Assembly: GCF_040729435.1 (NCBI RefSeq)
Contig: NZ_CP160398.1
Coordinates: 4,879,001-4,943,000 of the forward strand
From: Pseudomonas sp. HOU2
GTDB taxonomy: Bacteria > Pseudomonadota > Gammaproteobacteria > Pseudomonadales > Pseudomonadaceae
Length of the DNA stretch: 64,000 nt
Reading direction: 5' to 3'
The number at the start of each line of letters is the position of its first letter. Position 1 is the stretch's first letter. This document shows, one piece after another, positions 53,611-62,195 of the stretch. Position numbers and translations under genes: made by a program. Below the pieces are notes generated by a model. That model did not search any database and was not told the DNA's origin. It saw nothing but the letters and a program-made list of their open reading frames with translations.

Positions 53611-54414
53611 TCAGTGTTCCTGAGATTGAGTATCGGCTGTGGCAAGGAACTCCAGCAGCGTTTGGTTGAAGCGTTCGGGTTGATCGAGCGGGGTGGCGTG
53701 GCGCGAATCGGCGATGACCACCAGCCGCGCATCGGGCAGCAGTTTTACATAGGTTTCTTTCAGTGCCACCGGTGTGTAGTCACGGTCGGCGGTGACGATG
53801 AGGGTTGGACAGGTCACCCGGGAAAGTCGTTCCTGAACGCCCCAGCCAACAATCGCATCGAAGCTGGCGAGATAAGCACGTTTGTCGTTTTTTGCCCAGC
53901 GTTCGGCCATTTTCTGCCGCAGATCAGCTTGTTCAGGCTTAGGAAAAAGTTTGCTGCCCAGCGCCTTGCCGATGGTCGCGAGACTGAGCATGCGCATCAG
54001 GCTCCAGCGCTTGAACCACTGCCAGTAATCGTCGCAGCTGCGGATCTTCACCTCGGGGGCGCTGTTGACGATGGTCAGGCTTTTCAGCATGTGCGGTTGA
54101 TCGACGCCGAACTGAAAGCCGATCATCCCGCCCATCGACAGCCCGACGTAGTGCACCGGGCCGAGGTTCAAGTGCTCGATCAGTGCCAGCAGATCGGCGC
54201 TGAACCCGGCGATGCTGTAGCGCTCGCGAGGTTTGTCCGAGCGACCGTGACCGCGTATGTCAGGGACGATCACCCGGTAATGCGCCGACAGCGCCGGGAT
54301 TTGCATTTCCCAGTCCAGGGTGCTCGAACCGAGCCCGTGAACCAGCAGCAACGGGGTGCCGTGGCCATATTCCTCGTAGTGCAGGTTGCAACCTTCGTGC
54401 TCGAAATAGGCCAT
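53611..54414 (-). CDS. alpha/beta hydrolase
   Basis: A 267-residue hydrolase of the S33-like fold. The oxyanion motif is LLVHGLGSSTLDW, the nucleophile Ser is in VGLSMGGMIGFQF near residue 95, Asp in TADRDYTP near 215 and His in ADSRHATPLDQPERF near 243. It resembles 3-oxoadipate enol-lactonase (PcaD)-like and other esterases, but no pathway is suggested. It is between a LysR gene and a cyclophilin gene, all leftward. Confidence 0.88.
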   Translation of the reverse strand: MAYFEHEGCNLHYEEYGHGTPLLLVHGLGSSTLDWEMQIPALSAHYRVIVPDIRGHGRSDKPRERYSIAGFSADLLALIEHLNLGPVHYVGLSMGGMIGFQFGVDQPHMLKSLTIVNSAPEVKIRSCDDYWQWFKRWSLMRMLSLATIGKALGSKLFPKPEQADLRQKMAERWAKNDKRAYLASFDAIVGWGVQERLSRVTCPTLIVTADRDYTPVALKETYVKLLPDARLVVIADSRHATPLDQPERFNQTLLEFLATADTQSQEH

Positions 54415-54428
54415 CGGTGAACTCCGTG

Positions 54429-55355
54429 TCAGGCTTGCTCAGGGGCGGCGAACGGTGCGTCCAGCGGCAAGGTGTCGAAGGTACGCAACAGTTCGATGAG
54501 GATTTGCGTTGCCGGGCCCAGCGGTTTGTCCTTGTTCGAATACAGATAGAAGCTCGGGTTGCGGCTGCCGCCCTGATCCAACGGTAGCAGCTTGAGCGTG
54601 CCTTCCTTCAATTCCCGTTCGATCATGTGTCGTGGCAGCCAGGCAAAGCCCAGGCCGCTGCTGACGAACGTGGCAGCCGTGGCGAGGCTGCCGACGGTCC
54701 AGCGCTGTTCGGCGCCGAGCCAGCCGACGTCGCGTGGTTGCTGGCGGCCGGAGTCGCGAATCACCACCTGCATCTGGGTTTCCAGGTCCTGGAAGTTCAG
54801 TTCGCGATTGAGGCGATGCAGCGCGTGATCCGGGTGGGCGACCGCGACAAATTCGACGTCGCTCAATTCCGCGCCGAGGTAACCGGGAATGCTCAGACCG
54901 GTGATCGCCAGATCGGCCACGCCCTCGAGCAATACCTCTTCGACCCCCGACAACACCTCCTCGCGCAGACGCACACGGCAGCCGCGACTCTGCGGCATGA
55001 ACGCGGTCAGCGCCCGCACGATGCGTGCGCTGGGGTAAGCCGCATCGACCACCAGCCGCACCTCGGCCTCCCAACCTTGCTCCATGTGATGGGCGAGGTC
55101 TTCCAGTTGGCTGGCCTGTTTCACCAGTTGTCGCGAGCGGCGCAGCAGTACGCCGCCGGCCTCGGTGAGCACCGCTTTGCGCCCGTCGATGCGCAGCAAT
55201 GGCACGCCGAGCTGGTCCTGCATGCGGGCGACGGTGTAACTCACAGACGATTGCGAACGGTGCAGAACCTCGGCGGCCTGGGCGAATCCGCCGTGGTCGA
55301 CCACGGCCTGCAATGTTCGCCATTGATCAAGGGTCACGCGGGGCGCTTTCATCAA
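54429..55355 (-). CDS. LysR family transcriptional regulator
   Basis: A 308-residue LysR regulator with the DNA-binding domain at about 7-65 (FAQAAEVLHRSQSSVSYTVARMQ) and the effector domain from about 93. It starts at ATG 55355 or the next codon (55352). It is 14 bases ahead of the hydrolase gene and divergent, by 46 bases, from a small exported protein gene, which makes both candidates for its control. Confidence 0.88.
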   Translation of the reverse strand: MMKAPRVTLDQWRTLQAVVDHGGFAQAAEVLHRSQSSVSYTVARMQDQLGVPLLRIDGRKAVLTEAGGVLLRRSRQLVKQASQLEDLAHHMEQGWEAEVRLVVDAAYPSARIVRALTAFMPQSRGCRVRLREEVLSGVEEVLLEGVADLAITGLSIPGYLGAELSDVEFVAVAHPDHALHRLNRELNFQDLETQMQVVIRDSGRQQPRDVGWLGAEQRWTVGSLATAATFVSSGLGFAWLPRHMIERELKEGTLKLLPLDQGGSRNPSFYLYSNKDKPLGPATQILIELLRTFDTLPLDAPFAAPEQA

Positions 55356-55401
55356 TAGCTCCTCTTGTCCTAAGCTGGCCGTCCCTCATGGAGACTGGCG
55401 A

Positions 55402-55716
55402 ATGAAAAAATTCTGTTGTGTGGTGCTCGCATTGCTGCCGCTGAGTGCGTTTGCTTACCCGATCGATGTGCAGAAGAACCTCAATGGCTTGAAGATCGAC
55501 TACGAGACCTTCGACACCGACAAAGACATCGGCTCCATAAAAGTCGTCAACTTCGGTGATGTCGATGCAATCTGCAAAGTCGTTTTCAACAATGGCCCGG
55601 AAGCACCGCGTACGCGCAACATCGAAGTCCCGGCCCGCAAGCATACGAATGCCACGGCCAAGTTCTCCCGCGAGATCATCAGGCTGCGCATCGACCTGAG
55701 CTGCAGCCCGAAATAA
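55402..55716 (+). CDS. small exported protein of unknown function
   Basis: A 104-residue protein with a signal peptide (KKFCCVVLALLPLSAFAYP, cleavage near 18) and a beta-rich remainder (IGSIKVVNFGDVDAICKVVF) with two Cys, at about 56 and 102, that may pair in the periplasm. Similar pseudomonad proteins are common; I do not recognise a function. It is divergent from the LysR gene and followed by a family E repeat. Confidence 0.7.
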   Translation: MKKFCCVVLALLPLSAFAYPIDVQKNLNGLKIDYETFDTDKDIGSIKVVNFGDVDAICKVVFNNGPEAPRTRNIEVPARKHTNATAKFSREIIRLRIDLSCSPK

Positions 55717-55730
55717 CACCGTCAATCCCT

Positions 55731-55820
55731 TGTGGGAGCGAGCTTGCTCGCGAATTGGCCGTTTCAGTCGACATCATTGCTGAATGACACACCGCTTTCG
55801 CGAGCAAGCTCGCTCCCACA
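55731..55820. repeat. REP-type inverted repeat, family E
   Basis: Arms TGTGGGAGCGAGCTTGCTCG and CGAGCAAGCTCGCTCCCACA; the centre holds AATTGGCCGTTTCAGTCGAC. It is the only copy of this family here and lies between two rightward genes. Confidence 0.88.
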
Positions 55821-55948
55821 GGGGTGCCAGTGCATCTAAACGAATTATTCGATGCTTTGCAGCAATTATTTGCGATTTTTCATCGATACAACCCTGTTTA
55901 ACCTTCACTCCATCGACCTACAACATTCTCGGATGGAGACTACACACC

Positions 55949-56548
55949 ATGTCCCGCGTTCTGATCATCGAAAGCAGCGCCCGCCAGCAAGACTCGGTTT
56001 CCCGTCAACTGACCCAGACCTTCATCGGTCAGTGGAAAGCGGCGCATCCCAACGATCAGATCACCGTGCGTGACCTCGCCGTGAATCCCGTTCCACACCT
56101 GGACGCCAACCTGCTGGGCGGCTGGATGAAGCCTGCCGAGCAGCGCAATGCCAGCGAACAATCGTCGCTGGAGCGCTCCAACGAATTGACCGACGAGCTG
56201 CTCGCCGCCGACGTACTGGTGATGGCTGCGCCGATGTACAACTTCGCGATCCCGAGCACCCTCAAGGCCTGGCTCGACCACGTGCTGCGTGCCGGCGTGA
56301 CCTTCAAGTACACCGAAACCGGCCCGCAAGGCCTGCTCAGCGGCAAACGTGCCTACGTGCTCACTGCTCGCGGCGGGATCTACGCCGGCGGCCCCGCCGA
56401 CCATCAGGAACCGTACCTGCGTCAGGTAATGGGTTTCATCGGCATCCATGACGTGACCTTCATTCACGCCGAAGGCATGAACCTGGGCGGTGACTTCCAG
56501 GAGAAGGGCCTGAATCAGGCCAACGCCAAACTGTCCCAGGTCGCTTGA
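55949..56548 (+). CDS. azoR: FMN-dependent NADH-azoreductase
   Basis: A 199-residue flavodoxin-fold oxidoreductase. ARQQDSVSRQLTQTF is the phosphate loop, MAAPMYNFAIPSTLKAWLDHVL (core PMYNFAIPSTLKAW, residues 91-104) contacts FMN, and TARGGIYAGG is the family site near 145. It reduces azo dyes and quinones, probably as a dimer, and is often part of thiol or quinone stress responses. ATG 55949 has GGAG 10 bases upstream. A terminator follows about 110 bases after the stop. Confidence 0.92.
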   Translation: MSRVLIIESSARQQDSVSRQLTQTFIGQWKAAHPNDQITVRDLAVNPVPHLDANLLGGWMKPAEQRNASEQSSLERSNELTDELLAADVLVMAAPMYNFAIPSTLKAWLDHVLRAGVTFKYTETGPQGLLSGKRAYVLTARGGIYAGGPADHQEPYLRQVMGFIGIHDVTFIHAEGMNLGGDFQEKGLNQANAKLSQVA

Positions 56549-56655
56549 TATGTTAATCGCCAGATAATCGCCGCTTGTTTAAGTGACCTGGCGCAACCCT
56601 TCAAGGCTCTACGCGCATCGAACCTCCCTTTGCACTTGTTGCTCCTGAGTGCTGT

Positions 56656-56694
56656 AGCCCGATTGAACGCTTTAGCGAGATCGGGCTTTTTTTT
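56656..56694 (+). terminator. Rho-independent terminator after azoR
   Basis: Stem AGCCCGAT / ATCGGGCT enclosing a small inner hairpin CGCTTTAGCG, followed by eight T. It is 108 bases beyond the azoR stop, so either the azoR mRNA has a long 3' end or a small RNA ends here. Confidence 0.82.
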
Positions 56695-56723
56695 GCCTGG
56701 GATTTCTCTGACTCACTGCTTCC

Positions 56724-56802
56724 CGTAGGAGCTGCCGCAGGCTGCGATCTTTTGATCGTGTTTTTTACAATCAAAAGATCGCAGCCTGCGGCAGCTCCTA
56801 CA
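56724..56802. repeat. REP-type inverted repeat, family B
   Basis: Arms as at 9362 with CGTAGGAG at the left tip. It follows the terminator. Confidence 0.88.
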
Positions 56803-56871
56803 GTGGGATTTTGTGTTGGTTGCAGGATGTAAAAACCGCTATCGTCGCCGCCATTCGAAACAGAGGCGACC

Positions 56872-57729
56872 ATGGGCTATCTACTTTTTGTCACGCTGAT
56901 CCAGGCGTTTTCCTTCAGTCTGATCGGCGAATACCTGGCCGGACACGTCGACAGCTACTTCGCGGTGCTGGTGCGCGTGGTGCTGGCGGGGCTGGTGTTC
57001 ATTCCGCTGACCCGCTGGCGTTCGGTGGAGCCGGCGTTCATGCGCGGCATGCTGCTGATCGGCGCGTTGCAGTTCGGCATCACCTACGTTTGCCTGTACC
57101 TGAGCTTCCGGGTGCTGACGGTGCCGGAGGTATTGCTGTTCACCATCCTCACGCCGCTGCACGTGACGCTGATCGAAGATGCGCTGAACCGACGCTTCAA
57201 TCCATGGGCGCTGGTCGCAGCACTGGTCGCGGTGGGTGGAGCAGCAGTGATTCGCTTCGACCGGATCAACCCGGACTTCTTCATGGGCTTTTTGCTGCTG
57301 CAACTGGCCAACTTCACCTACGCCGCAGGGCAGGTGATGTACAAGCATCTGGTGGCAAAACACCCGAGTGATCTGCCGCATTACCGACGTTTCGGCTTCT
57401 TCTACCTCGGCGCGTTGGCGGTGGTATTGCCGGCATTCCTGCTGTTTGGTAAAGCGAACTTTCTGCCGGAAGCACCGCTGCAATGGGGCGTGTTGCTGTT
57501 CCTCGGACTGGTCTCGACGGCGCTGGGCATGTACTGGTGGAACAAGGGCGCTTGCATGGTCAACGGCGGCACGCTGGCGGTGATGAACAACCTGCATGTG
57601 CCGGTGGGGCTGCTGCTGAATCTGCTGATCTGGAATCAGCACGAAGAGCTGGGGCGATTGTTGCTCGGCGGCAGCGTCATCCTCGCCGCAGTATGGATCA
57701 GCCGTTTGGGTATCAGACGCACCGCGTAA
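56872..57729 (+). CDS. DMT family transporter, carboxylate/amino acid/amine type
   Basis: A 285-residue, ten-helix EamA protein. The opening LLFVTLIQAFSFSLIGEYLAGH (core AFSFSLIGEYLAGH) and TYVCLYLSFRVLTVPEVLLF, plus GLVSTALGMYWWNKGACMV, match the carboxylate/amino acid/amine transporter group (YedA/YtfF-like). ATG 56872 follows a GAGGCGACC leader. It is the third DMT gene in the window and is unrelated in position to the other two. Confidence 0.88.
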   Translation: MGYLLFVTLIQAFSFSLIGEYLAGHVDSYFAVLVRVVLAGLVFIPLTRWRSVEPAFMRGMLLIGALQFGITYVCLYLSFRVLTVPEVLLFTILTPLHVTLIEDALNRRFNPWALVAALVAVGGAAVIRFDRINPDFFMGFLLLQLANFTYAAGQVMYKHLVAKHPSDLPHYRRFGFFYLGALAVVLPAFLLFGKANFLPEAPLQWGVLLFLGLVSTALGMYWWNKGACMVNGGTLAVMNNLHVPVGLLLNLLIWNQHEELGRLLLGGSVILAAVWISRLGIRRTA

Positions 57730-57734
57730 CCCGG

Positions 57735-57829
57735 TGTAGGAGCTGCCGAAGGCTGCGATCTTTTGCTCTTCAAAATATCAAAGTCAAAAGATCGTCCGAA
57801 CGCGGCCCGAGCCTGCGGCAGCTCCTACA
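57735..57829. repeat. REP-type inverted repeat, family B, long variant
   Basis: The right arm carries ATCGTCCGAACGCGGCCCGA, a variant of the insert at 44580. Arms are less well matched than in other copies. It lies between convergent genes. Confidence 0.85.
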
Positions 57830-57842
57830 CGGTAAGCGTGCG

Positions 57843-59141
57843 TTACATCAGGTGTTTCTGGGGTTCCGGAATGTGCGCCGAACCGAGCACCGCCGGCAGC
57901 AACCCGGTACGCAAATCCCCGCCACTCGGTTGCTGATACAGGCTCAAGCCAAACTCCGGCAGCACCGCCAGCAGATAATCGAAAATATCGCCCTGAATCC
58001 GCTCGTAATCAGCCCACACCGTGGTGGTCGTGAAGCAGTAGATTTCCAGCGGAATGCCCTGCGCGGTGGTCTGCATCTGGCGAACCATGCAGGTCATGTT
58101 CGGCTGCACCTCCGGGTGACTTTTCAGATACGCCAGCGCATAGGCGCGGAAGGTGCCGATGTTGGTCATGCGCCGGCGGTTGGCCGACATCGCCGCGACG
58201 TTGCCCTGCGCCTCGTTCCACGCCTTGAGTTCGGCTTTCTTGCGGCCCATGTAGCCGGTCAGCAGGTGCACCTGGGAGAGCTTTTCTTCCTCATCGTCGC
58301 GGATGAAGCGCACTCCGCTGGCGTCGATGAACAGACTACGCTTGATCCGCCGCCCACCGGACTGCTGCATGCCGCGCCAGTTGCGGAACGACTCGGACAT
58401 CAAGCGCCAGGTCGGGATCGAGACGATGGTCTTGTCGAAGTTCTGCACCTTGACCGTGTGCAAGGTGATGTCGACCACGTCACCATCGGCGCCGACTTGC
58501 GGCATTTCGATCCAGTCGCCGACCCGCAGCATGTCGTTGCTGGTCAGTTGCACACTGGCGACGAACGACAGCAACGTGTCCTTGTAGACCAACAGAATCA
58601 CCGCTGACATTGCACCCAGACCGGAGAGCAGCAACAGCGGCGAACGGTCGATCAAGGTAGCGACGATGATGATCGCGCCAAACACGTACAGAACCATTTT
58701 CGCCAGTTGCACATAGCCCTTGATCGAGCGAGTCCGGGCGTGTTCGGTGCGGGCGTAGATGTCCAGCAGCGCATTGAGCAGGGCACTGACCGACAGCAGC
58801 AGGAACAGAATCGTAAAGGACAGCGCCACGTTGCCGAGAAAGGTCATCGCGGTTTTGCTCAGTTCCGGCACCAGGTGCAGGCCGAACTGGATCACCAGCG
58901 ACGGGGTCATCTGCGCCAGACGTTGAAACACCTTGTTGTGGCGAAAGTCGTTGATCCAGTGCAGCGCCGGCTGGCGCCCGAGCATGCGGCTGGCGTGCAG
59001 GATCAGATAGCGCGCCACTCGTCCGAGGACCAGCGCGATCACCAATAGCAGCATCAGCGCCAGGCCGGATTGCAGGAACGGGTGCTGTTCGAGGGCACCC
59101 CAGAGGTCTTGGGCGTTGAGCCAGAGCTGTTTGAAATCCAT
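57843..59141 (-). CDS. small-conductance mechanosensitive channel, YbdG-like
   Basis: A 432-residue MscS-family protein with five hydrophobic segments in the first 190 residues. The MscS pore region follows (LSGLGAMSAVILLVYKDTLLSF), with the beta domain (NDMLRVGDWIEMPQVGADGDV) near 215-240. The long C-terminal part (ASGVRFIRDDEEEKLSQVHLL) is typical of the YbdG branch, which has an extended cytoplasmic vestibule. It protects against osmotic downshock. It is convergent with the DMT gene. Confidence 0.88.
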   Translation of the reverse strand: MDFKQLWLNAQDLWGALEQHPFLQSGLALMLLLVIALVLGRVARYLILHASRMLGRQPALHWINDFRHNKVFQRLAQMTPSLVIQFGLHLVPELSKTAMTFLGNVALSFTILFLLLSVSALLNALLDIYARTEHARTRSIKGYVQLAKMVLYVFGAIIIVATLIDRSPLLLLSGLGAMSAVILLVYKDTLLSFVASVQLTSNDMLRVGDWIEMPQVGADGDVVDITLHTVKVQNFDKTIVSIPTWRLMSESFRNWRGMQQSGGRRIKRSLFIDASGVRFIRDDEEEKLSQVHLLTGYMGRKKAELKAWNEAQGNVAAMSANRRRMTNIGTFRAYALAYLKSHPEVQPNMTCMVRQMQTTAQGIPLEIYCFTTTTVWADYERIQGDIFDYLLAVLPEFGLSLYQQPSGGDLRTGLLPAVLGSAHIPEPQKHLM

Positions 59142-59332
59142 GTGAGCAACGATTCTTCTGTAAGACGCGATGGGCGATTAGAGCATTTAAGACGCTGTCT
59201 ATTACCGTTGGTGACAAATCGAGCAACAAAAAAGCCACTGATTACGCCCGTTTGTATAAAGAAACTCGGCCTGAGCGCTCGAAACCGGTAACCTATGCAG
59301 CTGTTTTTTTGCATATCTTCGAGGTAGCACCC

Positions 59333-60673
59333 GTGTTTTCCCAATTCGCCCTGAACGAACGCCTGCTCAAAGCCGTGGCCGAGCTGAAATTTGTCGAGCC
59401 AACGCCTGTGCAAGCAGCGGCCATTCCGCTGGCGCTCCAGGGGCGTGACCTGCGGGTGACGGCGCAAACCGGTAGCGGCAAGACCGCCGCTTTTGTCCTG
59501 CCGATCCTCAATCGCCTGATCGGCCCGGCGAAGATCCGCGTCAGTATCAAGACCCTGATCCTGCTGCCGACCCGCGAACTGGCCCAGCAGACCCTGAAGG
59601 AAGTCGAACGCTTTTCGCAGTTCACTTTCATCAAGTCCGGCCTGATCACCGGCGGCGAAGATTTCAAGGTCCAGGCGGCCATGCTGCGCAAGGTGCCGGA
59701 CATCCTCATCGGCACACCGGGCCGGATGATCGAGCAACTCAACGCCGGCAACCTCGATTTGAAAGAAGTCGAAGTGCTGGTGCTCGACGAAGCCGACCGC
59801 ATGCTCGACATGGGCTTCGCCGAAGACGTGCAACGTCTGGTCGACGAATGCCCGAACCGTCAGCAAACCATGCTGTTCTCCGCCACCACCGGCGGTTCCG
59901 GCCTGCGCGAGATGATCGCCAAGGTGCTGAACAACCCTGAGCACCTGCAGCTCAACGCGGTCAGCCAGCTGAACTCGACCACTCGTCAGCAGATCATCAC
60001 TGCCGACCACAATCAGCACAAAGAACAGATCGTCAACTGGCTGCTGGCCAACGAGACCTACCAGAAGGCCATCGTCTTCACCAACACCCGCGCCATGGCC
60101 GACCGCATCTACGGCCGCCTCGTGGCTCAGGAATACAAGGCGTTCGTGCTGCACGGCGAGAAAGACCAGAAGGATCGCAAACTGGCGATCGATCGTCTGA
60201 AGCAGGGCGGCGTGAAGATCCTGGTAGCGACCGACGTCGCGGCCCGTGGTCTGGACGTTGATGGCCTGGATCTGGTGATCAACTTCGACATGCCACGCAG
60301 CGGCGACGAATACGTGCACCGCATCGGTCGTACTGGCCGTGCCGGTAACGACGGTCTGGCGATCTCGCTGATCTGCCACGGCGACTGGAACCTGATGTCG
60401 AGCATCGAGCGCTACCTCAAGCAGAGCTTCGAGCGCCGCACCATCAAGGAAGTCAAAGGCACCTACGGCGGGCCGAAGAAGGTCAAGGCCTCGGGCAAAG
60501 CCGTTGGCGTGAAGAAGAAAAAGACCGACGCCAAGGGCGACAAGAAGAAAACCGCCGCCAAGACCCCGACCAAGCGCAAGAGCGCCAACCGGCCGAAGCC
60601 GGATTCTCTGGTGAGCAGCGACGGCATGGCCCCGCTCAAGCGCCGCAAGCCGGCAGAGCCTGCGGCTGAATAA
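59333..60673 (+). CDS. DEAD-box RNA helicase, RhlE-like
   Basis: A 446-residue helicase. The Q motif is FVEPTPVQAAAIP, Walker A is AQTGSGKTAAF near 52, motif II is VLDEADRMLD near 152, motif III is SATTGGSG (SAT plus an extra Thr), and motif VI is HRIGRTGRAG near 326. The tail is very basic (KKKKTDAKGDKKK), as in Pseudomonas cold-linked helicases. GTG 59333 with GAGG upstream starts the conserved MFSQFALN; an upstream frame has no family sequence. A strong terminator follows. Confidence 0.9.
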   Translation: MFSQFALNERLLKAVAELKFVEPTPVQAAAIPLALQGRDLRVTAQTGSGKTAAFVLPILNRLIGPAKIRVSIKTLILLPTRELAQQTLKEVERFSQFTFIKSGLITGGEDFKVQAAMLRKVPDILIGTPGRMIEQLNAGNLDLKEVEVLVLDEADRMLDMGFAEDVQRLVDECPNRQQTMLFSATTGGSGLREMIAKVLNNPEHLQLNAVSQLNSTTRQQIITADHNQHKEQIVNWLLANETYQKAIVFTNTRAMADRIYGRLVAQEYKAFVLHGEKDQKDRKLAIDRLKQGGVKILVATDVAARGLDVDGLDLVINFDMPRSGDEYVHRIGRTGRAGNDGLAISLICHGDWNLMSSIERYLKQSFERRTIKEVKGTYGGPKKVKASGKAVGVKKKKTDAKGDKKKTAAKTPTKRKSANRPKPDSLVSSDGMAPLKRRKPAEPAAE

Positions 60674-60692
60674 GTCGTTTCAAGCGGCCAAT

Positions 60693-60722
60693 AAAAAACC
60701 CGGACAGTGTCCGGGTTTTTTT
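60693..60722. terminator. two-way Rho-independent terminator
   Basis: AAAAAACCCGGACA, a short loop, TGTCCGGGTTTTTTT. A and T runs on both sides serve the helicase gene (rightward) and the protease-partner gene (leftward), which are convergent here. Confidence 0.9.
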
Positions 60723-60736
60723 ATGCGCGGGGTTTG

Positions 60737-61336
60737 TCAGTTGCCCAACTGTCCGCTGGTGTCGGCGTCAAAGCGCTGTTTGGCGCGATCTGCCGCTGGT
60801 TTGAGCAGCGCGAGCAGCGCGGCTTCGCTGTACAGCCGCGAGTCCCCAAGCTCTTTCGGCGTTGGCTCGATCGGGATCAGCACATCTTCACCGTCAGCGT
60901 GCAGCCAGATCGCCACGACGTGCAGTGCCGAGACAAACAACACGCGCAATTCAACGCTTTTGCCCTGCAGTTGCGGCGCCTGTTCCGCCAGTTTCAACGC
61001 GCCCACGGTGTCGGCGGCGCGGGTGCCGTGGTTCAGCGAAGCGAACTCGACATGGCCACGTACCTCGGCCAGTTGCGCATCGGCAATACTCACGCCGTCG
61101 GCAAACACCAAGTAATGCCAGTCGCCGATGCGTGCGTCTTTCAGACCTTTGCCCAGACTCAGGTCATCCAGCGTCAGCGAGTAGCCGCGATAGGCTTCGC
61201 TGAGGCTGACTTTGGCCGGTGCCGCGTTGGCGAACTGGCGGTTGATGCCGAAGCCCTGGTTTTGCAGCGCGGCTTGCAACACCGGACGCAAAGTCTGTAC
61301 GCCGTTGGAAGGCGCCTTTGGATAAGTCAGTTGCAT
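60737..61336 (-). CDS. partner protein of papain-like protease, unknown family
   Basis: A 199-residue protein without signal peptide, membrane segment or recognised domain. Alternating hydrophobic strands (HYLVFADGVSIADAQLAEVRG) suggest a beta-rich fold; there is one Cys-free stretch throughout, in contrast to its neighbour. It begins 12 bases after the protease stop, so the two form an operon. In protease pairs such a protein may be an inhibitor, chaperone or substrate; none is shown here. Confidence 0.7.
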   Translation of the reverse strand: MQLTYPKAPSNGVQTLRPVLQAALQNQGFGINRQFANAAPAKVSLSEAYRGYSLTLDDLSLGKGLKDARIGDWHYLVFADGVSIADAQLAEVRGHVEFASLNHGTRAADTVGALKLAEQAPQLQGKSVELRVLFVSALHVVAIWLHADGEDVLIPIEPTPKELGDSRLYSEAALLALLKPAADRAKQRFDADTSGQLGN

Positions 61337-61348
61337 GATGTCGCCCTC

Positions 61349-61933
61349 CTAGTTTTTCGCGGTGAAGTAAGTGTGAGTCCAGTTGCCGCCGCCGTTGTAC
61401 GAACCCGGGAAGGAGTTCAGCGCGCGGGTCGAGTAACCGTAGATCGAGTCGGCAACCAGCACATAGTTGCCGTTGGTGCCGTAGATCGCCAGGAAGTGCG
61501 CACCGCCACCATACCAGGCACAACGCAGGCCGACCGGGCGGCCCATGTTGATCTGATTCTGAATGGCCGACATCTGCAGCGAGCCCTGATTCATGCCGTT
61601 GTAGCTGCGGGTGGTCTGCAGGGCCGAATCCAGGTAGCCATAGACGTTGCACGGGCCAGGCTGGCTGCAGCAATTGCGGTCCAGTTGGGTGCTGGCGACG
61701 CCGCACTGAGTCCAGGATCCGGTGCCATAGTAGTTGCCGACCGATGTGGAAACGGCGGCCCAGCACCAGTTGGTCTGGGTCTGTTTCTGCATGCTGAAGT
61801 TGAGGTTGACAGCGGCCAGTGCCGCCGTTTGCGCAGTGGCTTCAACCTCGACCAGTTGCGGGTCCAGCAGGTGGCCAATGAGGCACCTTGGCAGGCTCTC
61901 GCCGGTGAATGATGTTGCTTGAGTGGTTAACAT
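61349..61933 (-). CDS. papain-like cysteine protease, AvrRpt2/C70-like
   Basis: A 194-residue protein with a papain-fold active site: Gln51 (oxyanion), Cys57 in QTQTNWCWAAVS, His146 in GGGAHFLAIYG and Asp162 in VADSIYG. The segment TQCGVAS...RNCCSQPGPC is the cysteine-rich stretch typical of the AvrRpt2-like family. There is no signal peptide, so it may be cytoplasmic or exported by a specialised secretion system; no secretion genes are nearby. GGAGG lies about 9 bases before ATG 61933. In plant pathogens this family cuts host RIN4; here the target is unknown. Confidence 0.85.
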   Translation of the reverse strand: MLTTQATSFTGESLPRCLIGHLLDPQLVEVEATAQTAALAAVNLNFSMQKQTQTNWCWAAVSTSVGNYYGTGSWTQCGVASTQLDRNCCSQPGPCNVYGYLDSALQTTRSYNGMNQGSLQMSAIQNQINMGRPVGLRCAWYGGGAHFLAIYGTNGNYVLVADSIYGYSTRALNSFPGSYNGGGNWTHTYFTAKN

Positions 61934-62067
61934 TTTTTCAGTCCTCCATGAATGAAAACAAGCGTCCAGCTTGTGGTTGTGTTGCGGTAATGCCGAGCGA
62001 TCGGTGGTTAACGGTTTTCATCTGCGATGAACGGTGCCGATCTCCTTGCTCGAGGTAACCTTAGTCT

Positions 62068-62109
62068 GCATATGCGTTTATGCAAGAAAATAAATGCATA
62101 AATGCATTT
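62068..62109. promoter_or_regulatory. cluster of ATGCAT-type sites upstream of protease operon
   Basis: An AT-rich patch with TGCATATGCG, TTTATGCAAG and, at 62092-62109, the palindrome AAATGCAT-AA-ATGCATTT with 8-bp perfect arms. It lies about 135-175 bases ahead of the protease start. On the minus strand TTGCAT, 16 bases, TAAGGT could be a promoter inside the patch. It is a likely binding region for a dimeric regulator. Confidence 0.5.
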
Positions 62110-62117
62110 TTGGCAGC

Positions 62118-62187
62118 AAAAGATCGCAGCCTTCGGCAGCTCCTACAGAGTTCGGTGTAGGAGCTGCCGAAGGCTGCGATCTTTTGA
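62118..62187. repeat. REP-type inverted repeat, family B, outward arrangement
   Basis: AAAAGATCGCAGCCTTCGGC opens and GCCGAAGGCTGCGATCTTTT closes; tips TCCTACA/TGTAGGA are inside. It follows the ATGCAT cluster directly and ends nine bases before the stop of the small periplasmic gene. Confidence 0.85.
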
Positions 62188-62195
62188 TCTTGCTT

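Larger units (their letters stand above)
56549..56871. other. 323-bp region between azoR and DMT gene
   Basis: Contains the terminator (56656-56694) and a family B repeat (56724-56802). The 100 bases between the azoR stop and the terminator contain no evident RNA gene or promoter. Confidence 0.6.

Noticed and set aside
56549..56694. Possible small RNA gene ending at the terminator after azoR.
   Set aside because: The terminator is clear, but no promoter could be found in the 110 bases ahead of it, so a long azoR 3' end is the simpler reading.
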